A stretch of 64,000 nt of DNA from Clostridium peptidivorans (GTDB lineage Bacteria > Bacillota > Clostridia > Clostridiales > Clostridiaceae): contig NZ_OAOD01000011.1 of the NCBI RefSeq assembly GCF_900205925.1, positions 1-64,000 of the forward strand. Reading direction: 5' to 3'. The position numbers and the translations under genes are program-made. Each line of letters opens with the position of its first letter. Positions within the stretch are counted from its first letter, which is position 1. The notes beneath the pieces were generated by a model. That model was not told the origin of the DNA, searched no databases, and saw only the letters and a list, made by a program, of their open reading frames with translations. Positions 48,051 through 56,700 of the stretch are shown here, in pieces.

Positions 48051-49175
48051 CTAAAATTTGATTAAGTTTAATATTAGTCCACCAGCTACAACGGAAGCTA
48101 TCTGTCCTGCTACGTTAGCACCTACTGCATGCATTAGTATGAAGTTTTGATTATCTTCCTTTTGAGCCATCTTTTGAATTACTCTAGAAGACATAGGGAA
48201 AGCTGATATTCCGGCTGCTCCTACCATCGGATTGATCTTTCTCTTTAAAAAAAGATTTAAAAATTTAGCAAATAATACTCCTCCTATGGTATCGAAAATG
48301 AAAGCAAATAATCCAAGTCCAATTATCATAAGTGTTTTTATATTAACAAATTCTTCTGCTCTCATAGTGGATGCAATAGTAATGCCAAGAAGTATTGTTA
48401 TTATATTTACAAGTTCGTTTTGTGCAGATTTCGCTAATCTATCTAAAACGCCACATTCTCTTATTAAGTTACCAAACATTAAGAATCCTATTAAAGCTAC
48501 TGAGGTTGGAGCAATAAGTCCTGCAATTACAGTAACTATTATAGGAAATAATATTCTTGTTTTCTTTGATACACTTTCTGCCTTATAAGGCATTCTAATC
48601 ATTCTCTCTTTTTTAGTAGTAACCAGTTTTATTGCAAATGGCTGAATTACTGGTACAAGTGACATGTATGAGTATGCCGCTACTGCAATTTGTGCTATAT
48701 AATTACTATTGAAATATGTAGCAACAAATATTGAAGTAGGGCCATCTGCAGCTCCAATTATACCTATAGAAGCTGCATCCTTTAAATCAAAGCCTAAAAG
48801 TGTTGCTGCACAAATAGTAATGAATATACCAAATTGAGCTGCTGCTCCAAATAAGAGCATAGAAGGATTTGATAAAAGTGGTCCAAAGTCTATCATAGCT
48901 CCTATACCTATAAACAATAAAAGCGGGAACATTTCTGTTGCAATTCCACCTGCAAAAAGAAAATCTAAAATTCCTTCTACAGGAGTTCCATTTATAACTT
49001 GGGTAATTGCACCGGAATTTGGTATATTAGCAAGTATTGCTCCAAATCCCATTGGAAGAAGTAATGTAGGCTCATACTCCTTAACAATAGCTAAATAAAT
49101 TAGTGCTCCTCCAATAATCCACATTACAACTTGTTTAATTGTTATTGCAAAAATTCCATCAAGTAAAAAGTCCAT
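48051..49175 (-). CDS. oadB: Sodium-translocating decarboxylase beta subunit
   Basis: The 374-residue membrane subunit carries carboxybiotin decarboxylation and sodium export. It has about nine spans. The signature GIIGAADGPTSIFVATYF includes the conserved sodium-site Asp, and NPMVGAAGISAFPMSSRVIQ and NFILMHAVGANVAGQIASV match the later conserved parts. It lies between the biotin protein and oadG genes in the operon. Confidence 0.95.
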   Translation of the reverse strand: MDFLLDGIFAITIKQVVMWIIGGALIYLAIVKEYEPTLLLPMGFGAILANIPNSGAITQVINGTPVEGILDFLFAGGIATEMFPLLLFIGIGAMIDFGPLLSNPSMLLFGAAAQFGIFITICAATLLGFDLKDAASIGIIGAADGPTSIFVATYFNSNYIAQIAVAAYSYMSLVPVIQPFAIKLVTTKKERMIRMPYKAESVSKKTRILFPIIVTVIAGLIAPTSVALIGFLMFGNLIRECGVLDRLAKSAQNELVNIITILLGITIASTMRAEEFVNIKTLMIIGLGLFAFIFDTIGGVLFAKFLNLFLKRKINPMVGAAGISAFPMSSRVIQKMAQKEDNQNFILMHAVGANVAGQIASVVAGGLILNLIKF

Positions 49176-49201
49176 TATATCTATCCTCCTAAGCTATATA
49201 C

Positions 49202-49567
49202 TTATCCAATTTGAATAAGTAACTCTCCAGAATTTACTGATTGTCCTGTATCAACTGCAACTAAATTAACTGTCCCATCTACAGGTGATACTATTTCATT
49301 TTCCATTTTCATTGCTTCTAACACTAACAATAGTTGTCCATTTTTAACTATATCTCCTGGCTTTACTGCAACCTTTACAATACTTCCTGGCATTGGAGCT
49401 TCAATCTTTTGCCCACCCGAAACTTGTGAGGCCCCTCTAGAAGCCTGTGCTGTACTTGCTCCTGATGACTTAACAGCTTCTGCTAAGGTAGCAGCATTTT
49501 CAGCCGTTACCTCTTCAATTTCCACTTCATAAACTTTATCATTTAATTTTATAACATACTTTTTCAT
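49202..49567 (-). CDS. Biotin carrier protein of the decarboxylase
   Basis: The 121-residue protein has a N-terminal segment of about 25 residues (YVIKLNDKVYEVEIEEV), a Gly/Ala/Ser-rich flexible linker, and a biotinyl domain with EAMKMENEI, in which the Lys is biotinylated. In Klebsiella this domain is fused to the OadA C-terminus; here it is a separate subunit, as in methylmalonyl-CoA decarboxylases. It shuttles CO2 from OadA to OadB. Confidence 0.92.
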   Translation of the reverse strand: MKKYVIKLNDKVYEVEIEEVTAENAATLAEAVKSSGASTAQASRGASQVSGGQKIEAPMPGSIVKVAVKPGDIVKNGQLLLVLEAMKMENEIVSPVDGTVNLVAVDTGQSVNSGELLIQIG

Positions 49568-49592
49568 AGTTATTAATCCTCCTAAAAATGCT

Positions 49593-49796
49593 TTATTTAA
49601 TTCTTGTAATTTTTGAAATGTGAAAATGGGAATCCGGCTTGTCTTTGCCTGCCATTATAGAAGCTGCTAATGCCACAACTACTCTTTCTTCCTCATCTAT
49701 TGGCAATGATGCATTATATTCAGGTGTAATATTTTCATCATTGTTTCCTAACTCTTCTTTATTAACTAGTCTTTTAAATAAATCAAATAACCCCAT
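49593..49796 (-). CDS. Small decarboxylase subunit, MmdE (epsilon)-like
   Basis: The 67-residue soluble protein ends in EEERVVVALAASIMAGKDKPDSHFHISKITRIK-type sequence (the EEERVVVALAASIMAGKDKP segment, then SKITRI). This resembles the C-terminal tail of OadG/MmdD proteins (a DEELVAVIAAAIAA...SIKR pattern) and the epsilon subunit of Veillonella methylmalonyl-CoA decarboxylase, known to match the delta tail. It has no membrane helix. It lies between oadA and the biotin protein gene, with ribosome site AGGAGTA. Confidence 0.7.
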   Translation of the reverse strand: MGLFDLFKRLVNKEELGNNDENITPEYNASLPIDEEERVVVALAASIMAGKDKPDSHFHISKITRIK

Positions 49797-49865
49797 AGTT
49801 TTACTCCTCCCACAATTACTAAGACTTTAATTCACAATTACTTGTAATTTTTCATATAAATTCCA

Positions 49866-51263
49866 TCACATAGTAACATAAATATAGTGAACCTTTTCCT
49901 CTCCATTAGAATCACTTAATTTAGGATTTAATCTATCCTCAAAGAACTTTTTAGCAACCTGTGGAAATAAAATATATGAAAGTATATCTTCCATAGATGT
50001 AGTTAGATCTTTTATTTCTTCTTTATATTTTTCAATTTCTGGACCTAATAAATCAGCTGGTCTTACAGTAATTACTTCATCATTACCAATAATCTTGTTT
50101 TTTATTTCTTCATTTATTGGTGCAGGCGATCTTCCATAAAGTCCCTTAACGTATTCTTTTATTTCCTTTGGAACCATCTTATATCTCTCACCAGATAATA
50201 CATTAAATACAGCCTGTGTTCCTACCATTTGGCTTAATGGGGTAACCAGCGGTGGGAAGCCTAAATCTTCTCTAACTCTAGGAACTTCTCTTAAAACTTC
50301 TTCATACTTGTATTCGGCATTTGCTGATTTTAGCTGAGATAATAGATTTGAAAGCATTCCACCTGGAACCTTATAGATTATAGTTTTGGGTTCAACATCC
50401 ATAACCTTTGGATTTAATATTCCCTCTTTTCTGAATTTTTCTTTTATAGGTTTAAAGTAATCTGCAATTTCTCCTAGTAGACCCACGTTTATATTTGGAG
50501 CACGTTCTCCTTCTTTCAATGTAAGAACCATAGATTCTGTTGCAGGTTGAGATGTTCCCTCTGCAAAAGGTGAAATTGCTGTATCTATTATATCAACTCC
50601 AGCTTCAACTGCTTTTAAATATGTCATTGAGCCAATCCCACTTGTGCTATGAGTATGAAGTTCTAATGGAATATTTAATACATCCTTTAACTTTTTTACA
50701 AGTCCATAAGCTGAAATTGGTGTTAATATACCTGCCATATCCTTTATACATATTGAATCCGCTCCCAATTTCTCCATGGCTTTAGCAAGTTCAACGAAAT
50801 AGTCTAAGGTATGTACTTTGCTTGTAGTATAACTTATAGCACATTGGCAGTGGGCTCCTGCCTTCTTTATTGCTTTAACGGAAGTTTCTAAATTTCTTAT
50901 ATCATTTAAAGCATCAAAAACCCTAATTATATCAATACCATTTTCTATGGACTTTTGTATAAATGCTTCTACCACATCATCTGGATAATGTTTGTATCCT
51001 AAAAGGTTTTGTCCTCTTAAAAGCATTTGAAGTTTAGTGTTTTTAACCCTGCTTCGAATTTCTCTTAACCTTTCCCAAGGATCTTCATTTAAAAAACGCA
51101 GGCAAGCATCAAAGGTCGCTCCTCCCCAAACTTCCATTGAATAATATCCGGCATTATCCATTTTTTCTATGATAGGTAGTATATCTTTTGTTCTAAGCCT
51201 TGTAGCAATTAAGGATTGGTGACCATCCCTTAGTGCTGTTTCAGTTATTTTTACCCGGTTCAC
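49866..51263 (-). CDS. oadA: Oxaloacetate decarboxylase alpha subunit (carboxyltransferase)
   Basis: The 465-residue enzyme moves the carboxyl group of oxaloacetate to biotin. It opens with TETALRDGHQSLIATRLRT and contains MEVWGGATFDACLRFL, IKDMAGILTP and ELHTHSTSGIGSM (metal ligands), then the PYC_OADA region with KVPGGMLSNLLSQL. It lacks the fused biotinyl domain, which is encoded two genes downstream. Oxaloacetate specificity is inferred from the citrate lyase genes just upstream. Confidence 0.93.
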   Translation of the reverse strand: MNRVKITETALRDGHQSLIATRLRTKDILPIIEKMDNAGYYSMEVWGGATFDACLRFLNEDPWERLREIRSRVKNTKLQMLLRGQNLLGYKHYPDDVVEAFIQKSIENGIDIIRVFDALNDIRNLETSVKAIKKAGAHCQCAISYTTSKVHTLDYFVELAKAMEKLGADSICIKDMAGILTPISAYGLVKKLKDVLNIPLELHTHSTSGIGSMTYLKAVEAGVDIIDTAISPFAEGTSQPATESMVLTLKEGERAPNINVGLLGEIADYFKPIKEKFRKEGILNPKVMDVEPKTIIYKVPGGMLSNLLSQLKSANAEYKYEEVLREVPRVREDLGFPPLVTPLSQMVGTQAVFNVLSGERYKMVPKEIKEYVKGLYGRSPAPINEEIKNKIIGNDEVITVRPADLLGPEIEKYKEEIKDLTTSMEDILSYILFPQVAKKFFEDRLNPKLSDSNGEEKVHYIYVTM

Positions 51264-51364
51264 TTTATGACCTCCTTAAAATAATCTAATTCTAATATAC
51301 CTTCATCAAATATCTTTTTTATAAGTGAGCTATAAAGTATAGCTCACTTAAATCACTCCAGTCT

Positions 51365-52897
51365 CTATTTTACTTTTCTAACAACATCAATAATACTTCC
51401 ATTCCTATATTCAATAACTCCTACCACTCTATCTTCATATTCTATCTTGTCCGGAACCCCTACTGTGTCATAGGCTATTTTTTTAAGTTCTTCAATAGTT
51501 GTCAGCGGCAGTTTAGCTTTCTTATATCTTTCAATTAAATCTGTTCTTGCTGGATTTACCGCAATTCCTCTATCTGTAACTAAAACATCTATGCTTTCTC
51601 CAGGAGTTACAACTGTGTTTACTTCTTCAACTACACAAGGTATTCTTCCACGAATTAATGGAGTAACAATAACAGTTAATTTTGCGCCAGCTGCTGCATC
51701 ACAGTGTCCACCTGAAGCTCCTCTTAAAACTCCATCTGAACCCGTCATAACATTAACATTAAAATTTGTATCTATTTCTAGTGCTGATAATATTACAACA
51801 TCCAGCTTATTTACAATACAACCTTTATTGTGAGGATTTGCATAAAAAGAGGCATCTACTTCATGGTGCATTCCATTCTTTTCAATTGAACTTACAGCAG
51901 ATACGTCAAAATCTTGTACGTCAAATATATTTTTTACTAATCCTTCCTCAAACATTTCAATTATAGGCTTTGTTATTCCACCTAAAGCAAAGCTTGCTCT
52001 AATATCTTGTTTTATCATTTCATCTCTTAAAAATCTACTAACTGCTAATGCCGAACCACCGGAACCTGTCTGGAAGGAATATCCTTCCTTAAAATATCCT
52101 GATTTAATTATTGCTTTACTTGCATTTTCAGCTATCAATAACTCCTTTGGATTTTTTGTATATCTGGTAGCCCCAGAAGCTATTCCCTCTGGATTTCCTA
52201 TGGCATCTATTTTAACAACATAATCTACATAAATTTGATTGATACTTGCAGGCATATTTGGAAAGTCTACTAAGCAGTCTGTTAATATAACTACCTTGTT
52301 TGCATATTTGGCATCTACCTTTGCGTAACCTAATGAACCACAATTAGCTTTTCCATTAGTACCTCTTGCATTTCCATATTCATCTGCACTTGAAGCACCT
52401 AAAAATGCTACATCTATTTTTATATCACCAGCTTCTATTGCTCTTACTCTTCCGCCATGAGATCTTATAATAACAGGTTCTTTTAATATTCCATTAGAAA
52501 TTTCTTCAGCTAAATCCCCTCTTAAGCCACTAGTTGTAATCTTTGTTATTACACCATTCTTTATATGCTCAATTAATGGCCTATGGACATTTGATAAAGA
52601 ACTAGGTGCTAAAGTTATATCTTTTATTCCAAGTTTTGCAATAGCATCTACAACTAAGTTTAAAATATAATCTCCTTCCCTGAAGTGATGGTGAAAAGAT
52701 ATTGTCATACCATCTTTTAGGCCACTTTTTACTATTGCTTCTTCAATACTATTTAATAACTTAATTTCATTAGGTTTAATAGGCTTTATCATTGGAGCTG
52801 CCTTTGCAACTTCTTCATCAAAAACAAACTGACCTTCAAAGAGCCTTCTACCCTCTAATATATAGTTTGGAATCTCTCTTCCAATTTTATTTTTCAT
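51365..52897 (-). CDS. citF: Citrate lyase alpha subunit
   Basis: The protein of about 510 residues is the acyltransferase subunit of citrate lyase. It moves the acetyl group of the acyl carrier onto citrate. It shows SFHHHFREGDYILN, IRSHGGRVRAIEAGDIKIDVAFLGASSADEYGNARG and GGHCDAAAGAKLTVIV, hallmarks of the CoA-transferase-like CitF. The start MKNKIGREIPNYI follows AAGGAGGCAGAG and overlaps the citE stop by a base pair or so. A 100-bp gap separates it from oadA. Confidence 0.95.
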   Translation of the reverse strand: MKNKIGREIPNYILEGRRLFEGQFVFDEEVAKAAPMIKPIKPNEIKLLNSIEEAIVKSGLKDGMTISFHHHFREGDYILNLVVDAIAKLGIKDITLAPSSLSNVHRPLIEHIKNGVITKITTSGLRGDLAEEISNGILKEPVIIRSHGGRVRAIEAGDIKIDVAFLGASSADEYGNARGTNGKANCGSLGYAKVDAKYANKVVILTDCLVDFPNMPASINQIYVDYVVKIDAIGNPEGIASGATRYTKNPKELLIAENASKAIIKSGYFKEGYSFQTGSGGSALAVSRFLRDEMIKQDIRASFALGGITKPIIEMFEEGLVKNIFDVQDFDVSAVSSIEKNGMHHEVDASFYANPHNKGCIVNKLDVVILSALEIDTNFNVNVMTGSDGVLRGASGGHCDAAAGAKLTVIVTPLIRGRIPCVVEEVNTVVTPGESIDVLVTDRGIAVNPARTDLIERYKKAKLPLTTIEELKKIAYDTVGVPDKIEYEDRVVGVIEYRNGSIIDVVRKVK

Positions 52898-52898
52898 C

Positions 52899-53786
52899 CT
52901 ACTCTGCCTCCTTATACACACCTGCTACTGCAGCCAATTGAAGTATTCTTTCAGCTCTATCTACGATAGGCTTGTCAACCATTTTCCCATTTACAGAAAT
53001 AACTCCTAAACCATTTTCTTCTGCTTCTTTGGCAGCTCTTATAATATTTATTGATTTGCTTATTTCTTTTTCTGAAGGTGTATATATTTCATGAACAGGT
53101 TTTATTTGTCTAGGATTAATAACGGACTTGCCATCAAAACCAAGCTGGTGTATAAGTTCCACTTCTCTTCTAAATCCTTCTTCATTGTTAACATCAGAAT
53201 AAACTGTATCTAAAGCATTAATTCCAGCTGCCCTTGCTGCAATAAGAATTTGAGTTCTTGCTCCTAAAAGTTCTAAGCCATCTGGGTATCTTTTAGTTTT
53301 TAAATTAGTTACATAGTCCTCTGCACCTAATGCAATGCCAATAAGCCTCTTGCTTGCTTTTGCTATCTCATATGCATTAATTACTCCAATAGGACTTTCT
53401 ATGGCCGCCATCATTTTAGTGCTTCCTACTTCTCTGCCGCATTTTCTTTCTACTTCTTCAATAACAGTTTCAACCTCATGAATATCTTCTTTTCTTTCTG
53501 TTTTAGGTAGCCTTATAATATGAACTCCTGCTCTTACAACTGCTTCAATATCATCTCTTCCAAAAGGAGTGTCTAACCCGTTGATTCTTACTACTAATTC
53601 CGTATTTCCATAATTTATTGTCTTTAATGCATTATAAATTAAGAATCTGGCTGAATCCTTTTCGCTTAAAGCAACTGCGTCCTCAAGGTCAAACATAAGA
53701 GAATCCGCTCCATATATAAAAGCCTCCTTAACCATGCTTGGATTGCTTGCTGGAAGAAACATCATAGTTCTTCTTAAACGTTCCAT
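52899..53786 (-). CDS. citE: Citrate lyase beta subunit
   Basis: The 295-residue subunit cleaves citryl-carrier to acetyl-carrier and oxaloacetate. It has RRTMMFLPASNPSMVKEA, DSLMFDLEDAVALSEKDSAR with metal-binding acidic residues, AAIESPIGVINAYEIA, GAEDYVTNLKT and GFDGKSVINPRQI. The start MERLRR overlaps the citD stop as TAATG, coupling translation; GGGAGG lies 9 bases before it. Citramalate lyase is a close alternative, but the citrate context favours CitE. Confidence 0.95.
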   Translation of the reverse strand: MERLRRTMMFLPASNPSMVKEAFIYGADSLMFDLEDAVALSEKDSARFLIYNALKTINYGNTELVVRINGLDTPFGRDDIEAVVRAGVHIIRLPKTERKEDIHEVETVIEEVERKCGREVGSTKMMAAIESPIGVINAYEIAKASKRLIGIALGAEDYVTNLKTKRYPDGLELLGARTQILIAARAAGINALDTVYSDVNNEEGFRREVELIHQLGFDGKSVINPRQIKPVHEIYTPSEKEISKSINIIRAAKEAEENGLGVISVNGKMVDKPIVDRAERILQLAAVAGVYKEAE

Positions 53787-54085
53787 TATTTTAATCCCTC
53801 CCAATCAAACTCATTCTTAATACCTGCTGATCTGTAAACTGCACATTGAACTCTTGCTTTAATTGTACAATCTAAAGCTCCTTTATCATTAGCAATTACT
53901 CGTACATCTTCTACTCCTAAATTTTCTAAAGTTTCTTTAATTACAATTCTTATTTGCCTTCCAAACTGCTTTTCTACGCTACTATTTAATTCTATTTCTA
54001 TTCCATTTTGCTGCTTTGGCTCGATAATCACTTGAATATCACTGGACTCTAAAGTTCCAGCTATAGAATTATTTAAAAGTTTCAT
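53786..54085 (-). CDS. citD: Citrate lyase acyl carrier protein (gamma)
   Basis: The 99-residue carrier holds the phosphoribosyl-dephospho-CoA prosthetic group on a Ser within AGTLESSDIQV near residue 14. It also shows VEDVRVIANDKGALDCTIKARVQCAVYR. It is first in the operon after a leader with a tandem repeat. The ligase (CitC) and prosthetic-group enzymes (CitX, CitG) that make it active are not present in the window. Confidence 0.95.
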   Translation of the reverse strand: MKLLNNSIAGTLESSDIQVIIEPKQQNGIEIELNSSVEKQFGRQIRIVIKETLENLGVEDVRVIANDKGALDCTIKARVQCAVYRSAGIKNEFDWEGLK

Positions 54086-54181
54086 CTTTTTCCTCCTATT
54101 TTTTATATTTCTTATAATGCTTATCTATAAGACTTTGCCGTTTTCATTTATTAAATTCATTATAATTTACTTCAAATGACT

Positions 54182-54228
54182 ACCCAAGTATTTTGGGTGT
54201 TCTTTAGTGTATTTCCTGTGTATTTCCT
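54182..54228 (-). promoter_or_regulatory. Tandem 11-bp repeat and dyad upstream of citD
   Basis: GTGTATTTCCT occurs twice in perfect tandem with an 11-bp period (54207-54228). On the side nearer citD is the dyad ACCCAA/TTGGGT. The same GTGTATTT core with the same period occurs upstream of the citrate transporter. An 11-bp period places both half-sites on one helix face. Likely binding site of the local GntR-type regulator. Confidence 0.7.
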
Positions 54229-54315
54229 GTTCTTTACACACCATAGTTTCCTTTAACCCTTTACGTGTCAACAGTTCTAGATATTGTGCTCTTAAATTTA
54301 ACCTGAACTTTATTT

Positions 54316-54354
54316 AATAAAAATGCCCCCTAAGAACTTTTCTTAAGGAGCATC
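54316..54354 (-). terminator. Rho-independent terminator of the citrate transporter gene
   Basis: Read on the minus strand, ATGCTCCTTAAGAA pairs with TTCTTAGGGGGCAT around a 3-base loop, followed by TTTTTATT. It sits 29 bases after the transporter stop, so citDEF is a separate unit. Confidence 0.88.
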
Positions 54355-54382
54355 TTTATTAAATATTAAAATATATCTCTAA

Positions 54383-55696
54383 TTATAAAGGCATAGCTCC
54401 TGTAATAACTGCTGCTAATATAAAAATTATAAATGTTCCAATTGACCACTTAGCAGAATGCCTTTGCCATTCTCCCATATCTACTTCTGTTATTTGTAGC
54501 AACAAATATATAAAGGCAACAAGCGGGCTTAATAAATGGAATGCCTGTCCCATTGTTGATGCTATACCAATTTGCATTGGAGTAAATCCATAAGCTGCAC
54601 CTGTTTGCGCAAGTACAGGAAGCACACCATAATAGAAAGCATCATTCGATAACAGGAATGTACCTGGCACACTTAATATAGCAGTTACTAAAGCCCAATG
54701 GTTTCCAAATGATTTTGGTACTATTGAAGCTAAATTAAGAGCTATAGCTTTTGCCATTCCTGACTCTGTAAGAATTCCCATAAATATTCCTGCTGCAAGA
54801 ACCATTATAACAACTTGTATAGCATTTCCAGCTTGACGCTCTATCATTTCTCTTTGAGCTTTTAATTTTGGATAGTTAATTATTAGTGTTAATGCAACTC
54901 CTATCTCAAATATTACAGCTGATGGAAGCTTTCCAAGTACTAGTAAAACCATAACTACAACAGTAACTGCAAAGTTCAACCATATAAGCTTAGGTCTTCT
55001 AAGTGCTAATTCTTCAGGATCTGTTACCGCTGCCATTTGTTCTAATGCTTTACTATCAACTTCAATAATTCCAAGTCTCTTACGTTCTTTTAATCCTAAA
55101 TAGTATGATACGCCTATAACGTAAATTGCAGAAAATATCATTCCTGGAATTAGTTTATTTAACATCTCTCCCCCATCAACATTTAATGCCGACATTATTC
55201 TAGCAGTTGGTCCACCCCATGGAAGTAAATTCATTATTGAATTTTGCATAATTACTATAGTTGCTAAATATAATGGCTTAATTTTAAGCCTTTTATATAT
55301 AGGAAGTAGCGCAGAAGTAACTATCATTGTTGTTGTCGTTCCATCTCCGTCAATTGAAACTACTGCTGATAAAATTGCAGTTCCAACAAGTACTTTTAAC
55401 GGATCCCCTTTAACAAATTTTACAATTACATTTACAAGGGGATCAAACAATCCAACATTTATCATCATTCCAAAGAAAATTATTGCAAACAAAAGCATAA
55501 CAGCTGTTGTTGAAACGCTTTTTATACCTGCAAGTGCGAATTGTCCAATTTTAGGTCCAAATCCCCCAATTATAGCGAATATAATTGGAATTACTATTAG
55601 TGAAGTAAACGCTGTCATTTTTTTAGTCATGATTAGTACCATAAAAACTATAACTATACTGTATCCAAGTATAGCTAAAGTTGTTTGATAATCCAT
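54383..55696 (-). CDS. citH: CitMHS-family citrate transporter
   Basis: The 437-residue protein has about eleven to twelve membrane helices and matches the CitM/CitH metal-citrate carriers: an early SIDGDGTTTTMIVTSALLP, MNLLPWGGPTARIMSAL, LSNDAFYYGVLPVLAQTGAAYG and PLVAFIYLLLQITEVDMGEWQR. These import citrate with a divalent metal in symport with cations. By position beside a GntR regulator it parallels citH of Enterococcus faecalis. It has its own terminator and a leader with a tandem repeat. Confidence 0.9.
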   Translation of the reverse strand: MDYQTTLAILGYSIVIVFMVLIMTKKMTAFTSLIVIPIIFAIIGGFGPKIGQFALAGIKSVSTTAVMLLFAIIFFGMMINVGLFDPLVNVIVKFVKGDPLKVLVGTAILSAVVSIDGDGTTTTMIVTSALLPIYKRLKIKPLYLATIVIMQNSIMNLLPWGGPTARIMSALNVDGGEMLNKLIPGMIFSAIYVIGVSYYLGLKERKRLGIIEVDSKALEQMAAVTDPEELALRRPKLIWLNFAVTVVVMVLLVLGKLPSAVIFEIGVALTLIINYPKLKAQREMIERQAGNAIQVVIMVLAAGIFMGILTESGMAKAIALNLASIVPKSFGNHWALVTAILSVPGTFLLSNDAFYYGVLPVLAQTGAAYGFTPMQIGIASTMGQAFHLLSPLVAFIYLLLQITEVDMGEWQRHSAKWSIGTFIIFILAAVITGAMPL

Positions 55697-55830
55697 ACGT
55701 TAACACCCCCTAATTTTTTTATCCGCCGGATGTGTGAATAGGAATTTGTATAAAATTTAATCGATTGCATCTATACAATATAAGCATACATTTACTTTTA
55801 TATCCATTCAAGTATTTTAATTGCATTTTT

Positions 55831-55850
55831 GTGTATTTTTTGTGTATTTC
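55831..55850 (-). promoter_or_regulatory. Tandem 11-bp repeat upstream of the citrate transporter
   Basis: GTGTATTT occurs at 55831 and again 11 bp later, as upstream of citD. It lies about 135 bp before the transporter start and just before the regulator terminator. Likely operator of the same regulon. Confidence 0.65.
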
Positions 55851-55866
55851 AAATTTTTCAAAAATT

Positions 55867-55919
55867 AAGAATACTGCCTTAAAATGATAAAACAAAATCA
55901 TTTTAAGGCAGTATTCTTA
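55867..55919 (-). terminator. Rho-independent terminator of the GntR regulator gene
   Basis: A perfect 22-bp stem (AAGAATACTGCCTTAAAATG and its complement), loop of 9 bases, followed on the minus strand by TTAATTTTTG. It lies 19 bases after the regulator stop. Confidence 0.88.
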
Positions 55920-55937
55920 TACTATCATTAGCCAAAT

Positions 55938-56618
55938 TTACTTTATTTCCTTTTTAACAATATTTAGTGAGTACTCTAGATGATTTTTTATAGCCGTATC
56001 AATGCTTTCTTTGTCTTTTTTTGTTATGATATCTAAAATTTCTCTATGTTCTTTAAGAGCCTTTTCTCTACGTGCATCGTCAGAAATAGAGATATTCCTA
56101 AACCTTTGTAGGTATTCATTTAATTTGCTAATCATTCCCGCTAGCATCTTCATTCTGCTTGCCTGATATATTTTTAAGTTAAACTCTCCAAATAGTCTTA
56201 TTACCTCTTTTACATCTCTCTCTTTATTCTTTTGTTCTGTTAAATCAAGTAATATTTTAATTTCCTGTATTTCATCTTCTGTTATATTTTCCATTGCTGC
56301 TTCTACAGCTAACACTTCAAGCTTCTGCCTTATCTTATAAATTTCAATTGCATCTTCAACCGATACTCTTTTAACTACAGCACCTACTTTAGGTAAATAC
56401 TCTATAAGTTCATCTATTTCAAGCATTTTTAAAGCCTCTCTAATAGGGGTTCTGCTTATGTTTAATATCTCTGCATATTCTTTTTCTATTATTCTTTCAC
56501 CAACAGGAATTATTCCGCTAATAATAGTCTTTCCTAAACCTTCATATACTATATCTCTAATGTTTTTACTCTGATTGAAGTTTGTATTTTTAATTACCTC
56601 TTCCATATAATCTAGCAT
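55938..56618 (-). CDS. GntR-family regulator with FCD domain (CitO-like)
   Basis: The 226-residue regulator has an N-terminal winged helix (EYAEILNISRTPIREALKMLEIDELIEYLPKVGAVV) and a helical FCD domain with metal or ligand sites (IRQKLEVLAVEAAME, FNLKIYQASRMKML, EHREILDII). In Enterococcus faecalis, CitO of this type activates citrate fermentation genes in response to citrate. The start MLDYMEEV follows AAGGAAG; the longer frame has no site. It is encoded just upstream of the transporter. Confidence 0.85.
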   Translation of the reverse strand: MLDYMEEVIKNTNFNQSKNIRDIVYEGLGKTIISGIIPVGERIIEKEYAEILNISRTPIREALKMLEIDELIEYLPKVGAVVKRVSVEDAIEIYKIRQKLEVLAVEAAMENITEDEIQEIKILLDLTEQKNKERDVKEVIRLFGEFNLKIYQASRMKMLAGMISKLNEYLQRFRNISISDDARREKALKEHREILDIITKKDKESIDTAIKNHLEYSLNIVKKEIK

Positions 56619-56700
56619 AAGCAACTTCCTTCCTTTTCTATAAATCAATAACTTATTTTTCATAATAAACAAATTAAAGTAAAAACTCTAAACAAAATTT

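Noticed and set aside
52899..53786. Citramalate lyase instead of citrate lyase
   Set aside because: The families are close, but the linked citrate carrier, CitO-type regulator and oxaloacetate decarboxylase fit citrate better. Not fully excluded.
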